DNA of 17,926 nt from Bacteroidaceae bacterium (GCA_017467745.1 JAFUKV010000126.1:1-17926), one strand, 5' to 3'. Shown: positions 1 through 8,060, numbered from the stretch's first letter. A program made the numbers and translations. Notes: generated by a model not told the origin, from the sequence alone.

Positions 1-1466
1 CCCGCTACCAACGTAATAGCTGCTAAAATAAGCAAGGGAATAGTCATAGTCTTGGGGGCTTCGTGAGGTGCATGTTCGTATGTCGTATTTGCACCCCAGA
101 ATATTCTGTAATATAGGCGGAACATGTAAAATGCCGTTAGTCCTGCAACAGAAGACATCCATATAAATAACCATGGACTGAACTCGGATACTGCCGAGAG
201 AATTTCGTCTTTACTGAAAAATCCGGAGAATGGGGGGATGCCTGCTATTGCCAGACAAGCTATTAAGAATGTCAAGTGTGTAATGGGCAGATGTTTTCTC
301 AACTGTCCCATGTTTTCCATTTCGTTTGAGTGTACAGCATGGATAATAGCACCGGCTCCTAAGAACAAGAGAGCTTTAAACATAGCGTGTGTAAATAAAT
401 GGAACATAGAGGCCATGTAACCTAATCCTTCATGATCGCCTATTTTAGCTACGCCTAATGAAACCATCATAAAAACGATTTGTGATATGGTAGAAAATGC
501 CAATACACGTTTAATATCAGTTTGTACACAAGCTATTACTGCTGCAAACAACGAAGTGAAAGCTCCTACGTAAGCAACTAACTCCAAAACTTCGGGAGCT
601 GAAAATACATATACGGGGAACAGTCGGGCAACCAAATAGACCCCTGCTACAACCATTGTAGCGGCATGTATCAAGGCAGATACGGGGGTTGGGCCTTCCA
701 TTGCATCAGGCAACCAGATATGGAGCGGGAACATGGCTGATTTACCGGCTCCACCCATAAAGATAAGCGCCATAGCCCATGATGCGATTGATAGTCCCAT
801 AAATGTTTTGCCACCTGTTGATTCGAGTAATGAGCCTCCGTTTCCGGTTAATTGTTCGAAATCGAAGGTTCCGGTATAGAATGACAAAATCAAGATACCG
901 ATTAAAAAGCCTAAATCAGCGAAACGTGTAACGATAAATGCTTTTTTAGACGCTGCAATTGCTGCCGGGCGAGTGTAATAAAACCCGATCAGCAAGTATG
1001 AAGAAGCACCTACTAATTCCCAGAAAATATACATCTGGAAAATATTAGTTGCTACTACCAGACCTAACATGGAGAAAGTAAATAAGGAAAGAAACGCATA
1101 ATAACGTTGGAATCCGACTTCTCCGTGCATATATCCCATGCTGTAAATATGTACCATTAATGATACGGTAGATACTACTACTAACATCATTACAGACAGC
1201 GGATCTACTAAAAATCCCAAATCTATGTGAAGATGCTCTGTAAAGTTTAGCCAAACAAAGTTGAACGGGATAATGGTGGGATACTCTCCTTCTACGCGCG
1301 GCATAGAGAAATAAGTAAACGCTGTGAAGTAGGAGAGGAGCGCCACTATGAATAATCCGGTAGTACCTATAAGTCCGGCTGTACGGGGCGTCATTTTATG
1401 ACCGCCGAGCCCTAACAATAAAAATACGAAAAGCGGTAATAAAAGTATAATTGAACAATATTCCAT
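1..1466 (-). CDS. nuoL: NADH-quinone oxidoreductase subunit L, N-terminal 488 residues (runs off left edge)
   Basis: This is a large antiporter-like proton-pumping subunit of the complex I membrane arm. I translated the minus strand from the ATG at 1464-1466; the frame stays open to the window edge with no stop, so the C-terminal part, including the long lateral helix expected in this family, is missing from the window. Visible family motifs are FWELVG (Glu about residue 150, the Glu of the TM5 pumping site), GGAGKSA, the PVSALIHAATMV segment, KRVLAFSTISQ, and GFFSKDEIL with Lys419, matching the conserved TM12 lysine of E. coli NuoL. It starts 19 nt after the nuoK stop, with no clear Shine-Dalgarno sequence. 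nuoM and nuoN are expected just beyond the left edge. The MrpA/MrpD antiporter family is the main alternative, but the nuoIJK neighbours settle it as NuoL. Confidence 0.96.
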   Translation of the reverse strand, partial: MEYCSIILLLPLFVFLLLGLGGHKMTPRTAGLIGTTGLFIVALLSYFTAFTYFSMPRVEGEYPTIIPFNFVWLNFTEHLHIDLGFLVDPLSVMMLVVVSTVSLMVHIYSMGYMHGEVGFQRYYAFLSLFTFSMLGLVVATNIFQMYIFWELVGASSYLLIGFYYTRPAAIAASKKAFIVTRFADLGFLIGILILSFYTGTFDFEQLTGNGGSLLESTGGKTFMGLSIASWAMALIFMGGAGKSAMFPLHIWLPDAMEGPTPVSALIHAATMVVAGVYLVARLFPVYVFSAPEVLELVAYVGAFTSLFAAVIACVQTDIKRVLAFSTISQIVFMMVSLGVAKIGDHEGLGYMASMFHLFTHAMFKALLFLGAGAIIHAVHSNEMENMGQLRKHLPITHLTFLIACLAIAGIPPFSGFFSKDEILSAVSEFSPWLFIWMSSVAGLTAFYMFRLYYRIFWGANTTYEHAPHEAPKTMTIPLLILAAITLVA

Positions 1467-1485
1467 AATTTAAACGATATACGGA

Positions 1486-1797
1486 TTAGTATTTCATCTT
1501 ATCCAAATTGTTGACTTGGATATTTTTGATGTTTCGGTATATATTGATGATAATAGCGATAGCGATAGCAGTTTCGGCTGCCGATATACCGATAGAAAAC
1601 AATGTAAAGAAAAATCCTTCCAATGCTTCGGGATAAAGATACCGGTTAAAAACTACGAAATTCAAATCTACCGAATTAAGCATTAATTCTAATGAAATAA
1701 GTATCGCCAACATGTTTTTACGGGCAATAAATCCGTAAACGCCGGCAAAGAACATAACAGTGCTTACCACCAAATAAAAAGTCATAGGTATTTCCAT
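1486..1797 (-). CDS. nuoK: NADH-quinone oxidoreductase subunit K
   Basis: Small membrane subunit (103 residues) of complex I, with three transmembrane helices, homologous to MrpC. The two membrane glutamates essential for proton translocation are present: Glu37 in LISLELML and Glu75 in ISAAETAIAI, corresponding to E. coli Glu36 and Glu72. The reading frame is open up to 1821, which would give an 111-residue protein beginning MPVKDKRK. I prefer the ATG at 1795-1797 because it gives the family's usual length of about 100 residues, avoids overlap with nuoJ, and is preceded by a purine-rich AAAAGAAAG. The ATG at 1785 is a second possibility. The gene sits 7 nt after the nuoJ stop and before nuoL. 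Confidence 0.95.
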   Translation of the reverse strand: MEIPMTFYLVVSTVMFFAGVYGFIARKNMLAILISLELMLNSVDLNFVVFNRYLYPEALEGFFFTLFSIGISAAETAIAIAIIINIYRNIKNIQVNNLDKMKY

Positions 1798-1804
1798 CTT
1801 TCTT

Positions 1805-2314
1805 TTATCTTTTACGGGCAATCATAATGCCGCCGATTATACAAGCTAATAATAAAATACTGACAGCTTCAAAAGGCAAAATGTACTGATACTTTTCAAA
1901 TCCCATTAACGCGTGTCCGATTTCTTTCATATCTATTTCGCCCGATTGTAATGATGCTTGGGGAAATTGATGTTTTAATATTAAATATAATGAAAGTCCC
2001 GCTCCGGCAATTGCGGCGAATAGGCCTCCCCATATTTTAAGAGCAGCAGGATTGTCCGCTTTATCTCCTACTCGGCTGGTAAGCAAAATGGAGAATACAT
2101 ATAATACGATAATACCTCCGGCGTAGATCGTAACCTGAACCGCGCCTAAAAAATGATAGTCGAGTTGAAAATATATGCCGGCTGTGGCAAAAAGTACGAA
2201 AAGCAGATAAGTTGCTGCCCGTAATAAACGCCGGGTAGTTACTGTAAGAATTGAAAAAACTACAATTATTGCCGATAGCAAATAAAAAATAACCTGATTA
2301 GCTATAAGTTCCAT
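1805..2314 (-). CDS. nuoJ: NADH-quinone oxidoreductase subunit J
   Basis: Membrane subunit of complex I (169 residues), predicted with five transmembrane helices and a short basic tail (ARKR). The hallmark is the TIYAGGIIVLYVFSI segment around Tyr64, equivalent to the conserved YAG motif in TM3 of E. coli NuoJ, which takes part in coupling quinone reduction to proton movement. The linker between TM3 and the last helix (about residues 80-145) is hydrophilic and variable, as in the family. It lies 6 nt after the nuoI stop and just before nuoK, the normal order I-J-K-L. There is no separate promoter, so it is probably expressed as part of the same transcript. Confidence 0.95.
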   Translation of the reverse strand: MELIANQVIFYLLSAIIVVFSILTVTTRRLLRAATYLLFVLFATAGIYFQLDYHFLGAVQVTIYAGGIIVLYVFSILLTSRVGDKADNPAALKIWGGLFAAIAGAGLSLYLILKHQFPQASLQSGEIDMKEIGHALMGFEKYQYILPFEAVSILLLACIIGGIMIARKR

Positions 2315-2320
2315 ATTGTT

Positions 2321-2794
2321 TTACTGTCTGTTTTCTTCGTTTGGTGTTGTGCGGTTGTTTAGTTGTCTTACCAGTTTGCTGCGTGTAAACAACGCATGTT
2401 CGAATTTCTGATCGAAAGCGAGTGCTTTATGAGGGCAAGTGGTTACGCAAAGTTGGCAGAATGTACAACTACCTATATCATATAAATATTTATCTAATAC
2501 TCGTTTTGTTTTACCGTCTTCTGTTGTGATTTTAGAAGATATGATTTGTATCGTTCCGTTGGGACAATTTTGTTGGCAAATACCGCATGCGATACATTTG
2601 TGGTTATTATTTTCATCATATACGAGAACTAATTCCCCCCTATATCGGTCGAAAGGCTTTAACGTGGCTCTGTTTTCCGGATATTGTTCTGTTACTTTCG
2701 GAGTAAAAAATTCTTTTCCGGTTATTCGCATTCCTTTCAGCAGGCTGATTAACCCCTGTACGAATGAAATAATGTAGTTTTTCAAACTTTTCAT
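2321..2794 (-). CDS. nuoI: NADH-quinone oxidoreductase subunit I (2x[4Fe-4S] ferredoxin-like)
   Basis: Peripheral-arm iron-sulfur subunit (157 residues) carrying clusters N6a and N6b, which pass electrons toward NuoB's cluster N2. Two complete 4Fe-4S motifs are visible: CIACGICQQNCP with Cys67, 70, 73 and 77, and CTFCQLCVTTCP with Cys110, 113, 116 and 120. The N-terminus (about residues 1-25) is an amphipathic segment that docks on the membrane arm. In this window it is the first nuo gene after the ATP synthase operon, 82 nt downstream of atpG. That spacer is longer than the others in the cluster and AT-rich; I found neither a convincing promoter with TAnnTTTG nor a terminator in it. The gene is separated from its usual upstream partner nuoH by eight atp genes. 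Confidence 0.96.
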   Translation of the reverse strand: MKSLKNYIISFVQGLISLLKGMRITGKEFFTPKVTEQYPENRATLKPFDRYRGELVLVYDENNNHKCIACGICQQNCPNGTIQIISSKITTEDGKTKRVLDKYLYDIGSCTFCQLCVTTCPHKALAFDQKFEHALFTRSKLVRQLNNRTTPNEENRQ

Positions 2795-2876
2795 AAATAA
2801 CGATTTAAAAACAATCTGTTTTGAATTCTAATTTTTATTGGCCTGAAACGGTCTTGGTTAATAATTCTGTTATTTC

Positions 2877-3737
2877 TTATCTGATTGAACCGCCCGCAAT
2901 ATCGAGCAATTCGTTTGTAATATTTTGTTGTCTTAGTTTGTTGTAATCTAATTGTAATTCTTCCAATAGTTTGTTGGCATTGTCATTTGCTGTTTGCATA
3001 GCCATGATTCGTGCTGCTTGTTCTGATGTTTGGTTTTGCAGCCAATCATCATACAGTGTAGCGTGAACAAAAAGCGGCAGAATGGTTTGGTATATTGTTT
3101 TGCTGTCCGGTTCAAAAATATAATCATTATTTGTCACAGGAGTGGCGTCAGCCTCCACTTGAATGGGTAAAAATATTTCGTCCGAAAGTTTTTGAGAACT
3201 GATGCTTTTAAAACGATAATATATTACCTCTACCCGGTCAAAATCTTTCGATAAGAATTTCGACATTAATTCGTCTGCCAGTTGTCTTATTCCAGAGACT
3301 CCGTTTTGAGAGGAGAAGTACGAAGTATCGGCCAATTCTATACCTTTTATTTTAGAAACAAGCGATTTTATTTTTTTCCCTATTACATAGACTGTAATAG
3401 ATAAAGCGCCTTGTTTTTTTAATTCATTAGCTTTTTGTGCCAGCATTCCCGATGCTAAAGAATTAAATGCTCCGCAAAGCCCTTCGTTCGAACCGAAAAT
3501 TACGATTGCCGCTTTATGTAAAGGACGTTCCTCACTCAACGGAGAGAGGTATCCTTCGCCTGTTGACATAAGATTGTTGATCGTACTTTGCAGTTGGCGT
3601 CTGAACGGACGAGCATGCGTTAGGAGCGATTCGGCTTTTTGCAATTTGGCCGATGAAATCATTTTCATTGCACCGGTTATTTTTTGCGTGGAACTGACCG
3701 AACCGATTCTCCCTTTTAATTCTAACATGGTTGCCAT
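2877..3737 (-). CDS. atpG: F1Fo-ATP synthase gamma subunit
   Basis: Central-stalk subunit (286 residues) that rotates inside the alpha3beta3 hexamer and transmits torque from the c-ring. Both coiled-coil ends of the family are clear: the N-terminal helix with LKGRIGSVSSTQKITGAMKM, and the C-terminal helix with ARIMAMQTANDNA followed by ITNELLDIAGG. The length matches the bacterial family (about 285-290). The start is the ATG at 3735-3737, 5 nt after the atpA stop; a second ATG three codons in is also possible and would change little. It is the last gene of the ATP synthase block; the following gene on the same strand is nuoI rather than an unrelated gene. Confidence 0.97.
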   Translation of the reverse strand: MATMLELKGRIGSVSSTQKITGAMKMISSAKLQKAESLLTHARPFRRQLQSTINNLMSTGEGYLSPLSEERPLHKAAIVIFGSNEGLCGAFNSLASGMLAQKANELKKQGALSITVYVIGKKIKSLVSKIKGIELADTSYFSSQNGVSGIRQLADELMSKFLSKDFDRVEVIYYRFKSISSQKLSDEIFLPIQVEADATPVTNNDYIFEPDSKTIYQTILPLFVHATLYDDWLQNQTSEQAARIMAMQTANDNANKLLEELQLDYNKLRQQNITNELLDIAGGSIR

Positions 3738-3742
3738 AACTA

Positions 3743-5320
3743 TTACGCTTTAAATCTGTTAGCAATTTCAGTGGCTATTTCTTCTATTTTTGCGGTAATG
3801 TTTTCATCAAGATGTCCGGCGCGAAGTTCATCCATTACTTCTTTCTGGTATTTTGTTCTCAATACTTGTAAGAATAGTTTTTCGAATTCGCGAACGTTTT
3901 CGATAGGTACATTTTGTAAAAGTCCTTTTGTTCCGCAATATATGATAGCGATTTCGTCTTCAACGGGCATGGGTGCATGCTGAGGTTGAATAAGAATTTG
4001 CTGATTTTTTCGTCCTTTATCAATAACCATAGCGGTAACGGGATCCATATCGCCTCCGAATTTGGTAAACGATTCAAGTTCCCTGTATTGTGCTTGGTCG
4101 GTTTTTAAAGTTCCCGCTATTTTTTTCATCGCTTTTAATTGGGCATTACCGCCTACGCGCGATACGGATATTCCGACATTGATAGCAGGGCGGATACCGG
4201 AATTAAACAGGTTAGTTTCCAAAAATATTTGACCGTCTGTAATAGAAATTACATTTGTCGGTATATAAGCCGAAACGTCTCCTGCTTGTGTTTCTATAAC
4301 CGGAAGGGCTGTTAGCGAACCTCCTCCTTTTATATAAGGTTTCATTGCTTCCGGCAAACCGTTCATGGTAGAGGCTACGGCATCGTTAGCAATGATTTTT
4401 GCCGCACGTTCCAATAAACGGGAATGTAAATAGAAAATATCACCGGGGTATGCTTCACGTCCGGAAGGACGGCGAAGTATCAAAGAAATTTCTCTATATG
4501 CAACTGCTTGTTTCGATAAATCGTCATACACGACTAACGCATGTCGTCCGCTGTCTCTGAAAAACTCACCGATTGCTGCTCCCGCAAAGGGTGCATAGTA
4601 GCGCATGGCTGCCGATTCTGAGGCATTGGCTGCTAATACAACGGTATAGTCCATTGCTCCGTATTCACGTAAAGTATTAACTAATGTAGCTACTGTTGAC
4701 GCTTTTTGTCCTACGGCAACGTATATACAGTAAACAGGATCTCCATTTTTGAAATTTTCGCGTTGGTTAATAATCGTGTCGATAGCGATAGATGTTTTTC
4801 CTGTTTGACGGTCTCCGATAATCAATTCCCGTTGTCCGCGTCCGATAGGAATCATCGAGTCTATTGCCTTGATACCTGTTTGTAACGGTTGGTTTACCGG
4901 TTGGCGAAAAATTACGCCCGGAGCTTTTCGTTCGAGGGCTAATTCAATGGTTTCGCCTGTAATGGGGCCTGCTCCATCGATAGGTTCGCCTAACGTGTTG
5001 ATAACTCTACCCAATAGACCTTCGCCTACGGGGATAGAGGCTATATGTCCTGTCCGTTTTACAGTAAAGTTCTCTTTAACCTTGTCGCCAGCGTTTAACA
5101 GTACAACTCCGACATTGTCTTCTTCTAAATTCATCGCCACGCCGCGAACACCATTTTCAAATACGACAAGTTCGCTTGCTTGTACATTATCAAGTCCGTA
5201 TACGTGGGCAACCCCATCGCCAACGTTCAATACCGTACCGACTTCTTCAAAGTCTATTTTGGTATTGACCTCGTCAAGCTGTTGTTTTAATATGTCTGAA
5301 ATTTCATTTGGTTTGATCAT
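3743..5320 (-). CDS. atpA: F1Fo-ATP synthase alpha subunit
   Basis: Non-catalytic nucleotide-binding subunit of F1 (525 residues). An N-terminal beta-barrel (about 25-95) is followed by the nucleotide-binding domain with P-loop GDRQTGKT at 169-176 and Walker B region ALVVYDD at 261-267, then a helical C-terminal domain. The arginine finger that completes the catalytic site on beta is present as Arg388 in SVSRVGG, equivalent to E. coli alphaArg376. The N-terminal helix (IKPNEISDILKQQL) is the delta-binding segment. The start ATG lies 2 nt after the atpH stop and the gene ends 5 nt before atpG, indicating tight translational coupling inside the operon. No truncation or missing key residue was seen. 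Confidence 0.98.
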   Translation of the reverse strand: MIKPNEISDILKQQLDEVNTKIDFEEVGTVLNVGDGVAHVYGLDNVQASELVVFENGVRGVAMNLEEDNVGVVLLNAGDKVKENFTVKRTGHIASIPVGEGLLGRVINTLGEPIDGAGPITGETIELALERKAPGVIFRQPVNQPLQTGIKAIDSMIPIGRGQRELIIGDRQTGKTSIAIDTIINQRENFKNGDPVYCIYVAVGQKASTVATLVNTLREYGAMDYTVVLAANASESAAMRYYAPFAGAAIGEFFRDSGRHALVVYDDLSKQAVAYREISLILRRPSGREAYPGDIFYLHSRLLERAAKIIANDAVASTMNGLPEAMKPYIKGGGSLTALPVIETQAGDVSAYIPTNVISITDGQIFLETNLFNSGIRPAINVGISVSRVGGNAQLKAMKKIAGTLKTDQAQYRELESFTKFGGDMDPVTAMVIDKGRKNQQILIQPQHAPMPVEDEIAIIYCGTKGLLQNVPIENVREFEKLFLQVLRTKYQKEVMDELRAGHLDENITAKIEEIATEIANRFKA

Positions 5321-5322
5321 AA

Positions 5323-5865
5323 TTACCTGTTGTTTAATAATTTCAAACGTAATAGTTTTAACTCGTTACTAACCGAAGCGTCTAATTGTTTAGAATCGCA
5401 TTGCAAAATGAATCCTCCGATAATAGACGGCTTTATTTCGTGTACGAATTCTATTGTTTGGTCGCTTTTTTGTTGCATCAGCCGTTTTATACGGTTTACG
5501 ATATCATCACTTAAATTGGTAGCCGTAATAATTTTTACTTGCACTATGTTATATACTTGACGATATAGTTTCTGATACATGAGACAAATAGGACGGATGT
5601 ATAATTCACGTCGGTTTTCTATTACTAAACGGATGAAACGAAGGAAAGCGTTTGCTGGATTTCCTCCGGTTGCTGAAACTATGAGACGCTCTTTGTCTTT
5701 ACGGGCGAGTACCGGATTTTGTAAAGCTTTTTCAACTTCGGGGTTTTGCGTAAATGCAATCTCGAAATTTCTGCTTTCATCGTATATACGATCGGCACAG
5801 CCTTGTTCTTGTGCATATTTCAGCAAAGCTTTGGCATATCTGCGTGAAATTAGTCCTTCGTCCAT
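5323..5865 (-). CDS. atpH: F1Fo-ATP synthase delta subunit (OSCP-like)
   Basis: Peripheral-stalk protein (180 residues) that links the top of F1 to the b-subunit stalk. The N-terminal helical bundle begins ISRRYAKALLKYAQEQG, a family signature that contacts the alpha N-terminus. The C-terminal domain holds the conserved pattern of the family: EIKPSIIGGFILQCDSKQLDASV-like residues at about 142-164. Sequence conservation is otherwise low, as expected for delta, but length and position between atpF and atpA support the call. It starts 10 nt after atpF and ends 2 nt before the atpA start. Confidence 0.95.
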   Translation of the reverse strand: MDEGLISRRYAKALLKYAQEQGCADRIYDESRNFEIAFTQNPEVEKALQNPVLARKDKERLIVSATGGNPANAFLRFIRLVIENRRELYIRPICLMYQKLYRQVYNIVQVKIITATNLSDDIVNRIKRLMQQKSDQTIEFVHEIKPSIIGGFILQCDSKQLDASVSNELKLLRLKLLNNR

Positions 5866-5875
5866 ACTTTTTAGT

Positions 5876-6373
5876 TTAGTTCTTTATTTCCATTTCGTCT
5901 AATAATTTGTCAATTAACTCTATTTGCGCTTTGTTGTTTGACAAATCTTTACGCATCAATCGTTCTACTATTTCGAGCGATAAGGCGCTGACCTGTTTGC
6001 GGAGCTGCATTTCTGCTTCTCTACGCGATTGTTCAATTGATACGGCTGCCGCGTCTATGACTTTTTGAGCTTCTATTGCCGCAGCATGTTTGGCTTCTTC
6101 AATTATTTTGTTTTTTAAAACGCTGGCTTCCTGCAAGGTTTCCAACTGTTGTTTTTGCGCTTCGGCCAATATCAATTGTGCGTTTGCCGCCGCATTGTCA
6201 AGCTCCTTTTTGGCATCTCGTGAATATTCTACGCCCTTATCTATAAACTCGGCTCTTTCGTCGAGATTCTTTATGATAACGGGCCATGCGTATTTGGCGA
6301 GAATGACGAACATTACGACAAATACGAAGAACATCCAGAATATCAATCCGAATTCGGGCTTAAACAGTTCCAT
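5876..6373 (-). CDS. atpF: F1Fo-ATP synthase subunit b
   Basis: Membrane-anchored stator stalk subunit (165 residues). One N-terminal transmembrane helix (about residues 9-30, rich in Phe, Val and Ile, ending at AKYAWPVI) is followed by KNLDERAEFIDKG and then a long, Ala-, Glu-, Lys- and Gln-rich region to the end, predicted as a continuous right-handed coiled coil (about 35-155). Length is typical for a homodimeric b. There is only one b-type gene in the block, so a b2 homodimer rather than a b/b-prime pair is inferred. It lies between atpE (10-nt spacer) and atpH (10-nt spacer). Confidence 0.96.
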   Translation of the reverse strand: MELFKPEFGLIFWMFFVFVVMFVILAKYAWPVIIKNLDERAEFIDKGVEYSRDAKKELDNAAANAQLILAEAQKQQLETLQEASVLKNKIIEEAKHAAAIEAQKVIDAAAVSIEQSRREAEMQLRKQVSALSLEIVERLMRKDLSNNKAQIELIDKLLDEMEIKN

Positions 6374-6383
6374 GATGCGTATA

Positions 6384-6638
6384 TTATAAGAACAATGCTA
6401 AGATACAAACTACAACTGCGAAAAGAGCTACTCCTTCAATGAAAGCGGCTGTCATAATCATGTTTGTACGGATATTGCTGGTAGCTTCCGGTTGACGGGC
6501 TATCGCTTCCATAGCAGAAGAACCGATTTTACCGATACCTATACCAGCCCCGATAGCTGCTATACCTGCTCCGATACATGCACCAACTTTTGCGATGCTT
6601 ACTCCGGCTAATGCTTCTAATAAAATTGCTGCTAACAT
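6384..6638 (-). CDS. atpE: F1Fo-ATP synthase subunit c
   Basis: Proteolipid of the rotor ring (84 residues): two transmembrane helices joined by the polar loop ARQPEA (residues 47-52). Helix 1 has the tight-packing pattern G30-x-G32-x-G34-x-G36. Helix 2 carries the ion-binding carboxylate Glu68 in AAFIEGVALF. Aligning by eye to the Na+-type c subunit of Ilyobacter tartaricus, its ligands Gln32 and Ser66 correspond here to Ile35 and Gly69, so the classical Na+ site is missing and proton coupling is inferred. The N-terminus is slightly extended (ILLEALAG) compared with E. coli. The spacers are 39 nt after atpB and 10 nt before atpF. Confidence 0.97.
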   Translation of the reverse strand: MLAAILLEALAGVSIAKVGACIGAGIAAIGAGIGIGKIGSSAMEAIARQPEATSNIRTNMIMTAAFIEGVALFAVVVCILALFL

Positions 6639-6672
6639 AATCTTTAAAATTTTAGTTATACAAATATTATCT

Positions 6673-6680
6673 CAAATCTA
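6673..6680 (-). promoter_or_regulatory. Possible -7 element ahead of atpE
   Basis: On the minus strand this site reads TAGATTTG, a perfect match to the Bacteroidota -7 consensus TAnnTTTG. It overlaps the atpB stop codon and would give a leader of about 28 nt before atpE. I see no TTTG-like -33 box at the right distance upstream. In AT-rich DNA an 8-mer with six fixed positions will occur by chance, so this is only a candidate. An extra promoter here would make biological sense because subunit c is needed in about ten copies per enzyme. Confidence 0.2.
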
Positions 6681-7775
6681 TTCTGTTATTTCTGTCGATT
6701 GTTGTTCTTCTTTTTTACTTTCGTGTTCATGTTCTTTTACTCTGGCTAATGATATGAAAACAGTAGTCAACATCATGAATACGAACGCTTGGATAAAACA
6801 TATCATCACGTCTATTAATTTCATAAAGAGCGAGAATATTACCGATACGCCGGTTGTTATGCCCATTACCGTTTCGCCTAAGGCTCCGAGTAAGAATATC
6901 AATGAAACCAATGACAAAGCAATGATATGTCCGCCTAACATATTAGCGAAAAGACGTATCATCAAAGCAAATGGTTTTGTTATAACGCCAAATACCTCTA
7001 TTACAGGCATGATAGGTATCGGAAATTTCAACCATAACGGAACATCCGGCCAGAAAACTTCTTTCCAATATTCTTTTGTTCCGAATAGGTTTATAACGAT
7101 AAATGTCATAAATGCCAATACTAAGGTAATTGATATGTTTCCAGTCAGGTTTACCCCTCCGGGAAATATGACTATTTGTCCGAGTAAGTTGGCCACGAGG
7201 ATAAAGAAGAATAGCGTCAATATATATGGCGCGAATTTTCGGGCGTCTTCTCCTAAAATAGGCTTGATAATTTCATAATATAACATATCTATTACTATCT
7301 CGACCATTGCTACTCCTCTGCGGGGAGCTTTGTACGGATGTTTTTTATACCAATGGGCATCCCATAGCAAAACGCTTAGTATAATTATTGCGGCAAATAA
7401 TATGGCTAATACGTTTTTGGTAATGGAAAAATCTAACGGGCGATATTTGTTTCCTTGCTCGTCTACGCTTTCTATTTTGTGAACGTTATCACCGTCTTGG
7501 GCTATGTAAAATCCTTTGTGCGTATTGCCTCCGTCTAAATGCTTAGAACTGAATATGTGCCATTTCCCGTTCAAGTCTTTTACGATAACCGGCAGGTATA
7601 ACCGGTGGGTATGAGAGAAAGGCAACTCCCAACTGTAACTGTCTGTCAGATGTTCAAAAATAACATCTTTGACGTTAAATGCTTTTTCCGAATGGTTTTC
7701 TTCTGCCTTTATCGAAAAGACGTTTAAGAAAATCAAAACGAAAGTGCATGATATGTAAAACTCTCTTTTTCTCAT
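6678..7775 (-). CDS. atpB: F1Fo-ATP synthase subunit a, with N-terminal signal peptide and extramembrane extension
   Basis: Stator membrane subunit (365 residues) forming the two half-channels for ions next to the c-ring. The essential stator arginine is Arg274 in PFALMIRLFANM (E. coli aArg210), and the last helix holds the IQAFVFMMLTTVF signature with Gln329. It is about 90 residues longer than the E. coli protein because of an N-terminal extension: a signal-peptide-like start (residues 1-24, hydrophobic core TFVLIFLNVF, then SIKAEEN) and a hydrophilic, His-rich stretch to about residue 117, where the first core helix begins. Such an extension is familiar in Bacteroidota. The tail is charged and His/Glu/Lys-rich (HEHESKKEEQQ). 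It lies 45 nt after atpC, leaving no room for an atpI-like gene in between. Confidence 0.96.
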   Translation of the reverse strand: MRKREFYISCTFVLIFLNVFSIKAEENHSEKAFNVKDVIFEHLTDSYSWELPFSHTHRLYLPVIVKDLNGKWHIFSSKHLDGGNTHKGFYIAQDGDNVHKIESVDEQGNKYRPLDFSITKNVLAILFAAIIILSVLLWDAHWYKKHPYKAPRRGVAMVEIVIDMLYYEIIKPILGEDARKFAPYILTLFFFILVANLLGQIVIFPGGVNLTGNISITLVLAFMTFIVINLFGTKEYWKEVFWPDVPLWLKFPIPIMPVIEVFGVITKPFALMIRLFANMLGGHIIALSLVSLIFLLGALGETVMGITTGVSVIFSLFMKLIDVMICFIQAFVFMMLTTVFISLARVKEHEHESKKEEQQSTEITE

Positions 7776-7820
7776 CTTTTTGTCGTTTTAAGTATCCAAC
7801 ATAAAAGAAAGTTATTCAGC

Positions 7821-8060
7821 CTAATTAATACATACGACTACCCGGTTGTTTTGGACTTCGACGTATCCTCCTTTAATGGGTAAAACCGTGTCGTCTCCTG
7901 CTTCTTGCTCATTATAGGCGATGTTTCCGGCCTCTAATGTAGAGATTAACGGAGCGTGTCCTTCGAGAACAGTAAATAAACCTAACGTTCCGGGTAACGT
8001 TACTTTTTTTACTGTTCCTTTAAAAAGAACTTTTTCTGAAGAGATAATTTCTAAGTCCAT
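7821..8060 (-). CDS. atpC: F1Fo-ATP synthase epsilon subunit, short form
   Basis: Rotor subunit at the foot of the gamma shaft (79 residues). The sequence covers only the N-terminal beta-sandwich domain: it starts LEIISSEKVLFKG, has LPGTLGLFTVLEGHAPLIS (the family's G-x-F-x-V-L-x-x-H-A-P signature), and ends in the strand GGYVEVQNNRVVVCIN. E. coli epsilon has about 139 residues; the C-terminal two-helix domain that can extend into F1 and block ATP hydrolysis is absent. The stop is clean and followed by the normal 45-nt spacer to atpB, so this looks like the natural form of the lineage rather than a truncation. It lies 20 nt after atpD. Confidence 0.95.
   Translation of the reverse strand: MDLEIISSEKVLFKGTVKKVTLPGTLGLFTVLEGHAPLISTLEAGNIAYNEQEAGDDTVLPIKGGYVEVQNNRVVVCIN

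Noticed and set aside
2795..2876. Terminator or promoter between atpG and nuoI
   Set aside because: The GGCC/GGTC pairing on the plus strand does not form a proper stem on the minus strand, and no TAnnTTTG match is present.
4869..5372. 167-codon plus-strand frame
   Set aside because: Antisense to the 5' part of atpA; Ser-, Thr- and Pro-rich composition typical of a reverse-strand shadow.
6595..7278. 227-codon plus-strand frame
   Set aside because: It lies entirely opposite atpB and the start of atpE, whose motifs are unambiguous; the plus-strand product has no recognisable domain.
7776..7820. Possible atpI-like gene between atpC and atpB
   Set aside because: The spacer is only 45 nt, too short for any such gene.
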